Below are positions 9,326 through 17,045 of a DNA stretch of 64,000 bases, piece by piece. The translations under genes and the position numbers were made by a program. The stretch comes from Candidatus Mediterraneibacter stercoripullorum (GTDB taxonomy: Bacteria > Bacillota > Clostridia > Lachnospirales > Lachnospiraceae): positions 90,841-154,840 of the forward strand of contig DXCZ01000105.1 of the NCBI GenBank assembly GCA_019115765.1, given 5' to 3'. The notes beneath the pieces are model-generated. The model was given only the letters and a program-made list of their open reading frames with translations. It did not search any database and was not told the DNA's origin. Each line of letters begins with the position of its first letter. Position 1 is the first letter of the stretch.

Positions 9326-10195
9326 ATGGATTCAAAAAAAGATTTTTCCGACATATTCGATGAGAACTTTGAAGTGACATATGAAGAGACACCGGACTTT
9401 TCGCCGGATACCTCCGGCGATACCATCAGGATACCGGATACGAAGCAGAACCGTGCTGCAGATGACTCTGCTCTTTATTACGAAGACGAAGATGATCTTT
9501 ATGATGAAGATGATGATTATGGCGATATTGATATCGACCAGGATGAATACGATGATGATTATGACGATGATTATGATGACAGCAGCAGAAAAAGACGACA
9601 GGGCAGAAATGATCCTGACGACTACGACAGCACTTCTGAACGCCGCTCATCCAGGAACAGCAAAAGCAGAAATCGCCGCGGCGGTGTCCCCCTTGCCGCT
9701 CCGATCCAGAAGGGCGGAAAAGCCGTATCCCGACTGACTGGTTTTCTAGTCCGGCAGCTGACACTGATTCTTATAATCGCCACGGTCATATATGTCACTT
9801 ACACATTCTGGCGGGCAAGCCCGCCATATGGAGATATTGTAGAATCATTTCAGCAAAGGACCATAACTCAGACACTTGCGGCATACCTCAGCTGCGTAGC
9901 CATTTTCCTCCTGTTCGAGTTCATATCCCTCCTCTGGGCTATGACAAGGACCCGGGTCCGTAATGGCCTGGACAGCTGGAAAGAAGATTCCGGAAGAGGA
10001 CTGACCTCTTTTATCATAGTATTCGCAGCCTCATACGTCTGTTTCCTTTTCAGCGGATTCATCCCTGAAAGCCCGGAAGCTGTATACGGCATAAAAGGAG
10101 CCATGGAAGTCTACGGTTCCATGCACAACGTGCTGCTGGGGCTGTGCGCGGCAGGTGTCATCTCGTGCCTGGTACGGAAATATAAACCATATTGA
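9326..10195 (+). CDS. Membrane protein with long acidic, disordered N-terminus
   Basis: 289 residues. Residues about 45-90 are an Asp/Tyr tract (blocks such as DDDYDDDYDD), then a basic Arg/Ser tract (about 88-120), then four hydrophobic segments (about 138-158, 186-206, 228-248, 270-284). Sign-reversed charge blocks ahead of a small membrane domain suggest a regulated or scaffolded protein, but I recognise no family. The start chosen is the ATG at 9326, with AGGTG about 7 nt upstream; an in-frame GTG at 9317 is the alternative. It is a monocistronic gene ending at a shared bidirectional hairpin. Confidence 0.75.
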   Translation: MDSKKDFSDIFDENFEVTYEETPDFSPDTSGDTIRIPDTKQNRAADDSALYYEDEDDLYDEDDDYGDIDIDQDEYDDDYDDDYDDSSRKRRQGRNDPDDYDSTSERRSSRNSKSRNRRGGVPLAAPIQKGGKAVSRLTGFLVRQLTLILIIATVIYVTYTFWRASPPYGDIVESFQQRTITQTLAAYLSCVAIFLLFEFISLLWAMTRTRVRNGLDSWKEDSGRGLTSFIIVFAASYVCFLFSGFIPESPEAVYGIKGAMEVYGSMHNVLLGLCAAGVISCLVRKYKPY

Positions 10196-10200
10196 TGTCT

Positions 10201-10263
10201 GAAAATTCAGAAAACGGAGGAAAAAAGTGACAGGTACTTTTTTCCTCCGTTTTCTGAATTTTC
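10201..10263. terminator. 28-bp perfect hairpin, bidirectional terminator
   Basis: Arms 10201-10228 and 10236-10263 are perfect reverse complements with a 7-nt loop (GACAGGT). The stem includes AAAACGGAGGAAAAAAGT. It lies between convergent genes and has a T-tract inside the right arm on either strand, so it can stop both transcripts. Confidence 0.85.
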
Positions 10264-10269
10264 TGTAAA

Positions 10270-11166
10270 TTACGGTTTCTCAATCTTCATTTTCACAAGA
10301 TCTTCTGCGTGTTTTCTCAGATTTCCGCGATAACTGATCCCTTTATATCGTTTAATCTGCCGTTCGGTTCTTCCCATCTGTTCTGCCACCTGCTCCGGTC
10401 CGGCTCCATATGCAAACAGATTGAACGCACAGCTGTTTCTGATGCTCTCGGCGCTGTAATTCTGAATTCCGGCTTTCCTACAGTATTTTTTCATCATACG
10501 GCTGATATACATGGCATTTAGCGGTCTCCCGCTGCGGTTGTAAAACAGACTGGAATGTATATCACGCTGTTCCATATATGCCGTCAGAATCTGCCAGGCG
10601 TCCTCCGGGATCCTGCAGAGTTCTCTTCTCCCCTTTACAACTGCGTAGATTCCATCGTCGTATCTTATGAAATCCGCTTCCCCGTCCAGATTTATTATCT
10701 CAGTAGAGGAAAGTCCTGCACGGTACATAAGCGTAAGGATGGCATATGACATCAGGTTTCCGGAAACCGCCTGCAGCAATGCATCCATATCTTCTACCGG
10801 AATGGAGCGTGCCAGCCTTCTTTCCTTTGCCATTTGCTTGAGATACGGCTGGAAATAATCTTCTGAACTTTTTTGATCATCTGCTTCCTCCGAACCGGCA
10901 CAAAACATGGCAAATGAATGGAGCTCCCGGAATTTTTTCGTCATGGTCAGCGGACTGATTTTCCCCTGTTCCGTTCGATCAGACAGATATTCATAATACC
11001 TCACCACATCTCCTGTGTCTGTATCTGAAAAAGCTTTTCCCGTAAAACGGCAGAATTCCTGAATATCCGACCAATATGAAGCTTCTGTTGTACTGCTTTT
11101 GAACCGGCTTCGGAATAAATTCCATAATCGACTGTTGACAAATTCCTGTTCAGTGTTTTGACTCAT
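10270..11166 (-). CDS. Divergent tyrosine recombinase/integrase (XerC/D-like)
   Basis: 298 residues. The N-terminal 120 residues resemble a SAM-like core-binding domain. The catalytic half has the first Arg in YRAGLSSTEIINL, a beta-hairpin Lys (YAVVKGRRE), the second Arg in ESIRNSCAFNLFAYG and a C-terminal Tyr in QIKRYKG. The His of the usual HxxR box is replaced by Glu and the LGH box reads MGR, so two of the usual active-site positions differ. It may resolve or integrate DNA, or have lost strand exchange. ATG start with GGAGGAGGG upstream, own promoter, no mobile-element genes nearby. Confidence 0.75.
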   Translation of the reverse strand: MSQNTEQEFVNSRLWNLFRSRFKSSTTEASYWSDIQEFCRFTGKAFSDTDTGDVVRYYEYLSDRTEQGKISPLTMTKKFRELHSFAMFCAGSEEADDQKSSEDYFQPYLKQMAKERRLARSIPVEDMDALLQAVSGNLMSYAILTLMYRAGLSSTEIINLDGEADFIRYDDGIYAVVKGRRELCRIPEDAWQILTAYMEQRDIHSSLFYNRSGRPLNAMYISRMMKKYCRKAGIQNYSAESIRNSCAFNLFAYGAGPEQVAEQMGRTERQIKRYKGISYRGNLRKHAEDLVKMKIEKP

Positions 11167-11207
11167 CAGTTGGCCCTCCTCCTGTTGTTCGATTCAATAG
11201 CATAAAT

Positions 11208-11254
11208 GTTATTAGTATTACTCATACTATAACATTTTGTTTGAAATAAGACAA
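11208..11254 (-). promoter_or_regulatory. Recombinase promoter with overlapping palindrome
   Basis: Minus strand TTGTCT (11249-11254), 17-nt spacer, TATAGT (11226-11231). An interrupted palindrome GTTATTAGTAT..ATACTATAAC (11208-11233) covers the -10 and start point, a typical place for a repressor. The -35 lies in the tail of the preceding terminator. Confidence 0.7.
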
Positions 11255-11284
11255 GAGCGAGATATCAGGTAATTCCCGCCCTTG
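11252..11284 (-). terminator. Terminator of the aldo/keto reductase gene
   Basis: Minus-strand CAAGGGCGGGA and TCTCGCTCTTG pair with two G-U wobbles around an 11-nt loop, followed by TCTTATTT. It lies 28 nt after the stop codon. Confidence 0.7.
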
Positions 11285-11311
11285 TAATCTCTTTGTATTT
11301 TCTCCAAGGAA

Positions 11312-12445
11312 TTACATTCCAAGCTTCTCAGCAAAATCTGCCATTGCCTCGGAAATCTTAATCTGCTGCGGACAGACAGCCTCACAGCTTCGGCATCCGA
11401 TACATGCACTGGGCTTCTTATCATCCGGATAAGAGGATAACGCCATTGGAGCAATAAATCCGCCTTCAGTAAAGCAGTGCTCATTATACAGACTAAGCAG
11501 CTCAGGAATGTCAAGACCCTGCGGACAATGGCTTACACAGTAATGACATGCTGTACAGGGAAGCGTCTTTCTGCCGAGCATGCTGTCAGCAATCCCCAAA
11601 AGCGCCTTCATCTCTTCTTCATTTAACGGTCTGTCCTCTTCATATGTACGGATATTTTCCTTCAGCTGTTCCATATTGGACATCCCGGAAAGGACCATTT
11701 TCACCTCTGGTATGGACTGAAGGAAACGGAACGCCCATGCGGGAACAGTCTCATCCGGACGGAGAGCTTTCAGTTTTGCTTCATTTTCTTCAGAGAGAGA
11801 TGCAAGTTTTCCTCCTCTGAGAGGCTCCATTACCCATACCGGGATATTGTACTCTTTTAAAAGTTCAACTTTCTTCTTGCCATCCTGGAAAGTCCAGTCC
11901 AGATAATTCAGCTGCAGCTGACAGAACTCCATGTCCTTTCCATATGCCTCAAGGAAACGCTTGATCACATCATAGCTTCCGTGTGCAGAGAATCCAAGAT
12001 GACGGATCCGCCCGTTTTTCTTCTGCTCCATGAGATAATCATAAATCCCGTATTTCTCATCCAGATATGCGTCAATGTTCATCTCGCATACATTATGGAA
12101 CAGATAAAAATCAAAGTAATCCACCTTACATTTCTTCAGCTGTTCTTCAAATATCTCTTCCACTTTATCCATATTTGACAGATCATATCCCGGAAATTTA
12201 GTAGTAAGATAAAAACTATCTCGCGGATATGCCGACAGCGCATTTCCCATAACGATCTCTGACTGGCCGCCGTGATATCCCCATGCCGTGTCATAATAAT
12301 TGATTCCGTGTTCCATTGCACAGGCAACCATCTCTTCTGCCGCCTTCACATCAATTCTGGAATCGTCACCGTCAATAACAGGAAGTCTCATAGCTCCCAT
12401 TCCGAGGCCGGAAAGTTTCAGGCCCTGAAAATCTCTGTAAATCAT
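11312..12445 (-). CDS. Aldo/keto reductase with C-terminal 4Fe-4S domain
   Basis: 377 residues. An NAD(P)H-binding TIM barrel fills the first 280 residues, with GMGAMRLP, the catalytic Tyr in YYDTAWGYHGG and the His in DYFDFYLFHN. A Cys-rich tail follows: CTACHYCVSHCPQG (about 296-309) and CIGCRSCEAVCPQ (about 353-365), which should hold two iron-sulfur clusters. Proteins of this type are common in anaerobic Firmicutes and reduce carbonyls, possibly with ferredoxin; the substrate is unknown. The start is the ATG at 12443-12445 with AAAGGAG 8 nt upstream. A TTGACA at 12621-12626 may be its -35. Confidence 0.9.
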   Translation of the reverse strand: MIYRDFQGLKLSGLGMGAMRLPVIDGDDSRIDVKAAEEMVACAMEHGINYYDTAWGYHGGQSEIVMGNALSAYPRDSFYLTTKFPGYDLSNMDKVEEIFEEQLKKCKVDYFDFYLFHNVCEMNIDAYLDEKYGIYDYLMEQKKNGRIRHLGFSAHGSYDVIKRFLEAYGKDMEFCQLQLNYLDWTFQDGKKKVELLKEYNIPVWVMEPLRGGKLASLSEENEAKLKALRPDETVPAWAFRFLQSIPEVKMVLSGMSNMEQLKENIRTYEEDRPLNEEEMKALLGIADSMLGRKTLPCTACHYCVSHCPQGLDIPELLSLYNEHCFTEGGFIAPMALSSYPDDKKPSACIGCRSCEAVCPQQIKISEAMADFAEKLGM

Positions 12446-12676
12446 ATCAAGTACTCCTTTCATCGTATTTTTCCATACATCTGCATCTCAGACAGTGGAC
12501 AGTGGACATTAACTCCCGAAAATATTATATCTGTATCAGCAGGATATGTCCAATACCTGTCATTTATGCCGTGGTATTCCTTTTTTCTATAGTACGATAT
12601 AAAACCTGTTATATAGGCTGTGTCAAGTCATTTGAAAAGCCCCTATAAATTTCTGTATATCCTCGTGAAACGTATA

Positions 12677-12874
12677 TCAGATATCGAGTTCCGGCGGCTC
12701 ATCCAGATGCTCCGGAACATATTTCCCGTTTTTCTTTCTCTGTCTCACGCACTCTGTCAGCAGATATTCAATCTGCCCGTTAACAGAGCGAAAGTCGTCC
12801 TCTGCCCAGGCTGCTATGGCATCGTACAGCTTTGCTGAGAGTCTGAGCGGGATCTGCTTCTTCTTATCAGCCAT
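12677..12874 (-). CDS. Ribbon-helix-helix (Arc-like) DNA-binding protein
   Basis: 65 residues. The pattern [20 protein letters not shown], with a basic strand followed by two amphipathic helices (the second in [19 protein letters not shown]), fits the Arc/MetJ ribbon-helix-helix fold, which dimerises and reads DNA through the strand. The ATG overlaps the stop of the SPFH gene as TGATG, so translation is coupled. Pairing of an SPFH protein with an Arc-like protein recurs in Firmicutes. Two palindromes on the operon's -10 box are likely binding sites for it, giving autoregulation. No toxin partner gene is present. Confidence 0.8.
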   Translation of the reverse strand: MADKKKQIPLRLSAKLYDAIAAWAEDDFRSVNGQIEYLLTECVRQRKKNGKYVPEHLDEPPELDI

Positions 12875-13899
12875 CAATACAGACTGCCCGAGTTTACAAC
12901 CGGCTGGGCATCTCTGTTTCCGCAGAGTACAACAAGCAGATTGGATACCATGGCAGCCTTTCTTTCTTCATCCAGTTCCACAACACCCTTTTCATTCAGA
13001 CGTTCCAATGCCATCTCTACCATGCCTACCGCGCCGTCTACAATAGTTTTCCGTGCATCCACCACTGCTGACGCCTGCTGTCTCTGAAGCATGACTGCTG
13101 CAATCTCCGGTGCATATGCAAGATAAGTGATACGTGCCTCGATAATCTCCAGACCAGCCTCTTCCACTCTCTCCTGAATCTCGTTCCGGATCCGTTCAGC
13201 TACGATTTCACTGGATCCTCTCAGGCTGCCTTCATCTGCAATGCCGTCGCCCGTGGTGTCCACATCCGGTGCTGTGTCATAAGGATAGATCCTGACAATA
13301 TTTCTCAGCGCCGCATCACACTGCAGAGAAAGATATTCCTTATAATTGTTCACATTGAACACTGCTTTAGCCGTGTCTGTCACACGCCACATCACTGCGA
13401 TCCCGATCTCCACCGGATTGCCGAGGCAGTCATTGATCTTCTGACGGTTATTGTTCAGAGTCATGATCTTAAGGGATATCTTCTTCCCTGAAACTCCAGT
13501 CTCCGCCTTTGCCGCATTCAGCGCCGCCGAGGAAGCCAGTGCCTTCGAAAAACCGTTGTCTACATCTCCGCTCTGATTCAGATATGTACCCGCTGCAGGG
13601 TTTACACTGGTAGAAAAAGGATTTACAAAATAGAATCCCTCATTCTTTAATGTCCCCGTGTATTTTCCAAAGAGCGTCAGCACAAGCGCCTCCTGGGGCT
13701 TTAATACTTTCAGCCCGCAGAAAGGGATCCAGCCGATGAACAGCCAGATAATGCTGACCGCCAGTATCACCGGTGTTCCTCCTTCATCCGCCGAAATCGC
13801 CCCGAAAACACATCCGGCTATTGCCGCCACATACAGTAATGTAGTAAGGATCAGCACCAACATACCTTTATTCTTGTTCAGCAGTAACTTTTCCTCCAT
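12874..13899 (-). CDS. SPFH/Band 7 domain membrane protein
   Basis: 341 residues. Two hydrophobic helices lie at about 15-38 and 45-64, followed by the SPFH domain ([23 protein letters not shown], then [19 protein letters not shown]) and a charged helical region ([33 protein letters not shown]) as in prohibitin/stomatin proteins. An inserted [11 protein letters not shown] resembles a calcium-loop sequence. SPFH proteins form oligomers that organise membrane domains. The start is the ATG at 13897-13899 with AAGGAGG 9 nt upstream; an ATG 9 nt earlier touches the ribosome site. First gene of a two-gene operon with the Arc-like protein. Confidence 0.88.
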   Translation of the reverse strand: MEEKLLLNKNKGMLVLILTTLLYVAAIAGCVFGAISADEGGTPVILAVSIIWLFIGWIPFCGLKVLKPQEALVLTLFGKYTGTLKNEGFYFVNPFSTSVNPAAGTYLNQSGDVDNGFSKALASSAALNAAKAETGVSGKKISLKIMTLNNNRQKINDCLGNPVEIGIAVMWRVTDTAKAVFNVNNYKEYLSLQCDAALRNIVRIYPYDTAPDVDTTGDGIADEGSLRGSSEIVAERIRNEIQERVEEAGLEIIEARITYLAYAPEIAAVMLQRQQASAVVDARKTIVDGAVGMVEMALERLNEKGVVELDEERKAAMVSNLLVVLCGNRDAQPVVNSGSLY

Positions 13900-13934
13900 C
13901 TTATTCATCCTCCTTATCCAACAATATTTCTTTT

Positions 13935-13973
13935 TGATATCATTATGATATCATTCTTTATGCAAAATGTAAA
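13935..13973 (-). promoter_or_regulatory. SPFH-RHH promoter with tandem TGATATCA operator
   Basis: Minus strand TTTACA (13968-13973), 17-nt spacer, TATCAT (13945-13950). TGATATCA occurs at 13935-13942 and 13946-13953, 11 bp apart, one helical turn, covering the -10. Tandem palindromes at one-turn spacing are the usual layout of ribbon-helix-helix operators such as MetJ sites. Confidence 0.7.
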
Positions 13974-13993
13974 GCAGAATTATGTGTAAAGAC

Positions 13994-14028
13994 AAAGGCG
14001 CCGCAGTCCCTAAAACTGCGGCGCTTTT
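13994..14028 (-). terminator. Terminator of the GGGtGRT gene
   Basis: GCGCCGCAG (13998-14006) and CTGCGGCGC (14016-14024) form a 9-bp GC-rich stem with a 9-nt loop. On the minus strand it is followed by CTTTGTCTTT, 34 nt after the stop codon. TTTT on the plus side could also work. Confidence 0.85.
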
Positions 14029-14062
14029 CAGTGTTTGACATATTGACTGGAAAAGGTATACT

Positions 14063-15073
14063 TTAGAACTTGCCAGCCTTAGCAGCTTCTTCTACAGCAA
14101 CTGCAACAGCAACTGTCATACCAACCATCGGGTTATTTCCCGCTCCGATCAGACCCATCATCTCTACGTGAGCCGGCACGGAAGAGGATCCTGCAAACTG
14201 AGCGTCAGAGTGCATACGTCCCATTGTATCTGTCATACCATAGGAAGCCGGACCTGCTGCCATATTGTCCGGGTGAAGGGTACGTCCTGTACCACCGCCG
14301 GAAGCAACAGAGAAGTATTTCTTTCCTGCCTCTACGCACTCCTTCTTGTATGTTCCTGCAACCGGATGCTGGAAACGTGTCGGGTTTGTGGAGTTACCTG
14401 TGATGGAGACATCAACGCCCTCTTTCCACATGATGGCAACACCCTCGCGCACATCGTTAGCGCCATAGCAGTTAACTTTGGAACGAAGTCCGTCAGAGTA
14501 AGCTGTTCTGGATACTTCTTTCAGTTCTCCTGTAAAGTAATCATACTCTGTCTGAACATATGTAAATCCGTTGATCCTGGAAATGATCTTTGCAGCATCT
14601 TTTCCAAGTCCGTTCAGGATAACACGGAGAGGTTTCTTACGAACCTTGTTAGCCTTCTCTGCAATACCGATAGCACCCTCTGCTGCTGCGAAGGACTCAT
14701 GTCCTGCCAGGAAGCAGAAGCAGTCTGTAGACTCTTCCAGAAGCATCTTTCCGAGATTTCCATGTCCAAGACCTACTTTACGCTGATCTGCAACAGAGCC
14801 CGGGATACAGAAAGCCTGAAGTCCTTCTCCGATCGCTGCAGCTGCATCTGCTGCTCTTGTGCAGCCTTTTTTGATGGCAATCGCCGCACCTGTGATATAA
14901 GCCCAGCATGCGTTCTCGAAACAGATCGGCTGAATGCCTTTGATCTGATTGTAAACGTCCAGTCCGGCATCTTTCGTGATCTTTTCAGCTTCTTCTAATG
15001 AAGCGATGCCGTAGCTGTTCAAAACTTCATTGATTTTATCAATTCTTCTTTCATATGATTCAAATAAAGCCAT
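14063..15073 (-). CDS. GGGtGRT family protein (function unknown)
   Basis: 336 residues. It contains the family's name motif as VASGGGTGRTLHP (about 267-279), with FENACWAYITGAAIAIKKG early and HESFAAAEGAIGIAEKAN in the middle. The family is recognised in anaerobic bacteria and archaea but has no established activity. Conserved Cys at CFENACW, FCIPGS and CFCFLAGHE could bind metal or clusters. The gene follows the NifU-like gene by 67 nt and the pairing is conserved in Clostridia, which suggests work on an iron-sulfur or other metal centre. ATG start with AGGAGGAAATATAA upstream. Confidence 0.88.
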   Translation of the reverse strand: MALFESYERRIDKINEVLNSYGIASLEEAEKITKDAGLDVYNQIKGIQPICFENACWAYITGAAIAIKKGCTRAADAAAAIGEGLQAFCIPGSVADQRKVGLGHGNLGKMLLEESTDCFCFLAGHESFAAAEGAIGIAEKANKVRKKPLRVILNGLGKDAAKIISRINGFTYVQTEYDYFTGELKEVSRTAYSDGLRSKVNCYGANDVREGVAIMWKEGVDVSITGNSTNPTRFQHPVAGTYKKECVEAGKKYFSVASGGGTGRTLHPDNMAAGPASYGMTDTMGRMHSDAQFAGSSSVPAHVEMMGLIGAGNNPMVGMTVAVAVAVEEAAKAGKF

Positions 15074-15140
15074 TTATATTTCCTCCTGATTTATTACCTT
15101 TAATGAGATTGCCTCGTTCTGAACTGATCATCTGGTATGA

Positions 15141-15833
15141 TCACTCTTTACGGGGATCGATGATCTTCACCGCATCAGCAACACGGCCATACTGTCCTTT
15201 TGCCTTCTCCCATGCCTCGTTCGGAGTATCGCCTGCTTTGATAAAGTCTGTGAATTTTCCAAGGCTTACGAACTGGTACCCGATGATCTCATCGTTCTCA
15301 TCAAGAGCGATACCTGTTACATAACCCTCTGCCATCTCAAGGTAACGGGGACCTTTCGCCAGAGTACCATACATTGTACCAACCTGTGAACGAAGTCCTT
15401 TTCCAAGGTCTTCCAGACCTGCGCCGATAGCAAGTCCATCCTCTGAAAATGCACTCTGTGTTCTTCCGTATACGATCTGGAGGAACAGCTCTCTCATTGC
15501 CGTATTGATCGCATCACATACAAGGTCTGTGTTCAATGCTTCCAGGATCGTCTTGCCCGGAAGGATCTCAGATGCCATAGCTGCGGAATGTGTCATTCCG
15601 GAGCATCCGATCGTCTCAACCAGTGCTTCCTGGATCACGCCGTCCTTTACATTCAGGGTCAGTTTACATGCTCCCTGCTGAGGCGCACACCAGCCGATGC
15701 CGTGTGTAAAACCGGAAATATCTTTGATTTCCTTCGCTTTTACCCATTTTGCCTCTTCCGGGATCGGAGCCGGTCCGTGATTCGCTCCCTGAGCCACCGG
15801 ACACATCATTTCTACTTCATGTGAATAAATCAT
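15141..15833 (-). CDS. NifU/IscU-like iron-sulfur scaffold protein paired with GGGtGRT
   Basis: 230 residues, longer than IscU (about 130). The NifU-N-like core runs over about residues 45-130: GWCAPQQGACKLTLNVKDGVI, then VETIGCSGMTHSAAMASEIL, then TDLVCDAIN, giving Cys residues at spacing resembling the scaffold's three ligands. A further Cys lies in MMCPVAQG at the N-terminus and the C-terminal 90 residues are specific to this subgroup. It should assemble or carry an iron-sulfur cluster; the client may be the adjacent GGGtGRT protein. Start ATG has AAAGGAG upstream and a plausible promoter about 100 nt ahead. It is separate from any SUF operon here. Confidence 0.85.
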   Translation of the reverse strand: MIYSHEVEMMCPVAQGANHGPAPIPEEAKWVKAKEIKDISGFTHGIGWCAPQQGACKLTLNVKDGVIQEALVETIGCSGMTHSAAMASEILPGKTILEALNTDLVCDAINTAMRELFLQIVYGRTQSAFSEDGLAIGAGLEDLGKGLRSQVGTMYGTLAKGPRYLEMAEGYVTGIALDENDEIIGYQFVSLGKFTDFIKAGDTPNEAWEKAKGQYGRVADAVKIIDPRKE

Positions 15834-15930
15834 GTTAAAACTCCTTTCAATATGTATGATTTTCTTCGCATATGAAACATCCGTACCCGCTGCCTGATGC
15901 GGAGCTCCCGGGATGCCTCATATATGAAAT

Positions 15931-15959
15931 ATTCTCTCATAATTTCTTGCATTCGTCAA
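15931..15959 (-). promoter_or_regulatory. Promoter of the NifU-like/GGGtGRT operon
   Basis: Minus strand TTGACG (15954-15959), 17-nt spacer, GAGAAT (15931-15936). The leader of about 95 nt contains GAGGCATCCCGGGAG and neighbouring short inverted segments but no recognised riboswitch. Confidence 0.55.
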
Positions 15960-15987
15960 TTCCTACTTTGACAAAAAAATACCAAAT

Positions 15988-16500
15988 CTACCCGTTCAGC
16001 ATCTCTATGAGCAGTTCGAGAGCAGCCTCCACCGTATGGAGACGGTTCTCCATCCTGCTGCCATGGAATCTGCATTCCTTTACCGCTGTTTTCCCGTTCA
16101 CATAGCAGCCAACATAGACAAGTCCAACCGGCTTTTCCATTGTTCCTCCTCCTGGTCCTGCCACTCCGGTTGAACTCAAAGCCGCATCAGCTCCGGCCGC
16201 CCGAGCCGCTCCGGCCGCCATCTCTCTGGCTGTCTTTTCGCTGACTGCGCCATACCGTCTCAGTGTCTCCGGATTTACATTTACCAGACGTTCCTTCGCC
16301 TCATTGGAGTATGTGACATAGCTCTCGTTTAGAACTTCCGATGCTCCCGGCACATTTATTAGAGTACCGGCGATCAATCCTCCTGTACAGGACTCAGCCG
16401 TCACAACAGTCATGTCTCTTTCCGCCAGCATCTCCACAACCATCTCTTCCAGACTTCTTCCGGACGCATCCTTTTCTCTCATATACCATTCAAGAACCAT
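15988..16500 (-). CDS. CinA-family nicotinamide-nucleotide amidohydrolase (PncC-like)
   Basis: 170 residues, the stand-alone C-terminal CinA domain. The signature TVVTAESCTGGLIAGTLINV lies at about residues 31-50, then ESYVTYSNEAKERLVNV and STGVAGPGGGTMEKPVGLVYVG. The enzyme deamidates nicotinamide mononucleotide to nicotinate mononucleotide, recycling the pyridine ring formed by NAD-dependent ligase. The start is the ATG at 16498-16500, two nucleotides after the pgsA stop, with GGGAGG inside pgsA; a longer frame would overlap pgsA. Last gene of rimO-pgsA-cinA, an order common in Firmicutes where recA often follows. No recA is present here. Confidence 0.9.
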   Translation of the reverse strand: MVLEWYMREKDASGRSLEEMVVEMLAERDMTVVTAESCTGGLIAGTLINVPGASEVLNESYVTYSNEAKERLVNVNPETLRRYGAVSEKTAREMAAGAARAAGADAALSSTGVAGPGGGTMEKPVGLVYVGCYVNGKTAVKECRFHGSRMENRLHTVEAALELLIEMLNG

Positions 16501-16502
16501 CT

Positions 16503-17045
16503 TTACATTCCTCCCTGTGTAAGTACCTGTCGGTTTTTCCACAGATAGTCGATCAGGGAAATGATCGTCAAAGCTGTTGCGATCCAGATCAGAACCGTTC
16601 CGATCGAATCAAATACTCCTCCAAGATCAGCGATCAGCACGATCACCATGGCCATCTGGAATACCGTCTTGAACTTTCCCCAGTAACTCGCCGCGATAAC
16701 AACGCCGCTGTCAGATGCCACCAGGCGGAACCCGCTGATGATAAATTCCCGTGCGATGATCACGATCACGACAGCCGTATGAAGTTTTCCTGAAGGGATC
16801 AGACAGATCATTGCAGAGCAGACCAGAAGTTTATCTGCAAGAGGATCCATAAACTTTCCAAAATTAGTAACCAGATTATACTTTCTGGCTATTTTCCCAT
16901 CCAGCATATCAGTCAGGCTTGCAGCGATAAAAATCACCAGTGCGATCCATTTATTTGCTGCGCCTCCCACATCCGTCAACATAAAAAACACGAAAAAAGG
17001 TACCATGATCACCCGAAGTATTGTCAGTTTATTTGGCAGATTCAT
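16503..17045 (-). CDS. pgsA: CDP-diacylglycerol-glycerol-3-phosphate 3-phosphatidyltransferase
   Basis: 180 residues with about five membrane helices. The CDP-alcohol phosphotransferase signature is complete: SLTDMLDGKIARKYNLVTNFGKFMDPLADKL, holding the DGxxAR..G...D...D residues that bind Mg2+ and CDP. It transfers phosphatidyl to glycerol-3-phosphate, the committed step to phosphatidylglycerol, at the membrane. The ATG overlaps the rimO stop by 4 nt (ATGA) and has AGGAGAG upstream, so the two are translationally coupled. Its glycerol-3-phosphate could come from GpsA encoded near 36 kb. Confidence 0.95.
   Translation of the reverse strand: MNLPNKLTILRVIMVPFFVFFMLTDVGGAANKWIALVIFIAASLTDMLDGKIARKYNLVTNFGKFMDPLADKLLVCSAMICLIPSGKLHTAVVIVIIAREFIISGFRLVASDSGVVIAASYWGKFKTVFQMAMVIVLIADLGGVFDSIGTVLIWIATALTIISLIDYLWKNRQVLTQGGM

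Noticed and set aside
9426..9764. His/Arg-rich open frame on the minus strand
   Set aside because: Antisense to the Asp-rich tract of the acidic membrane protein; low-complexity artefact.
10270..11166. Recombinase as sign of a prophage or integrative element
   Set aside because: No other phage, transfer or attachment-site features flank it and neighbours are chromosomal genes.
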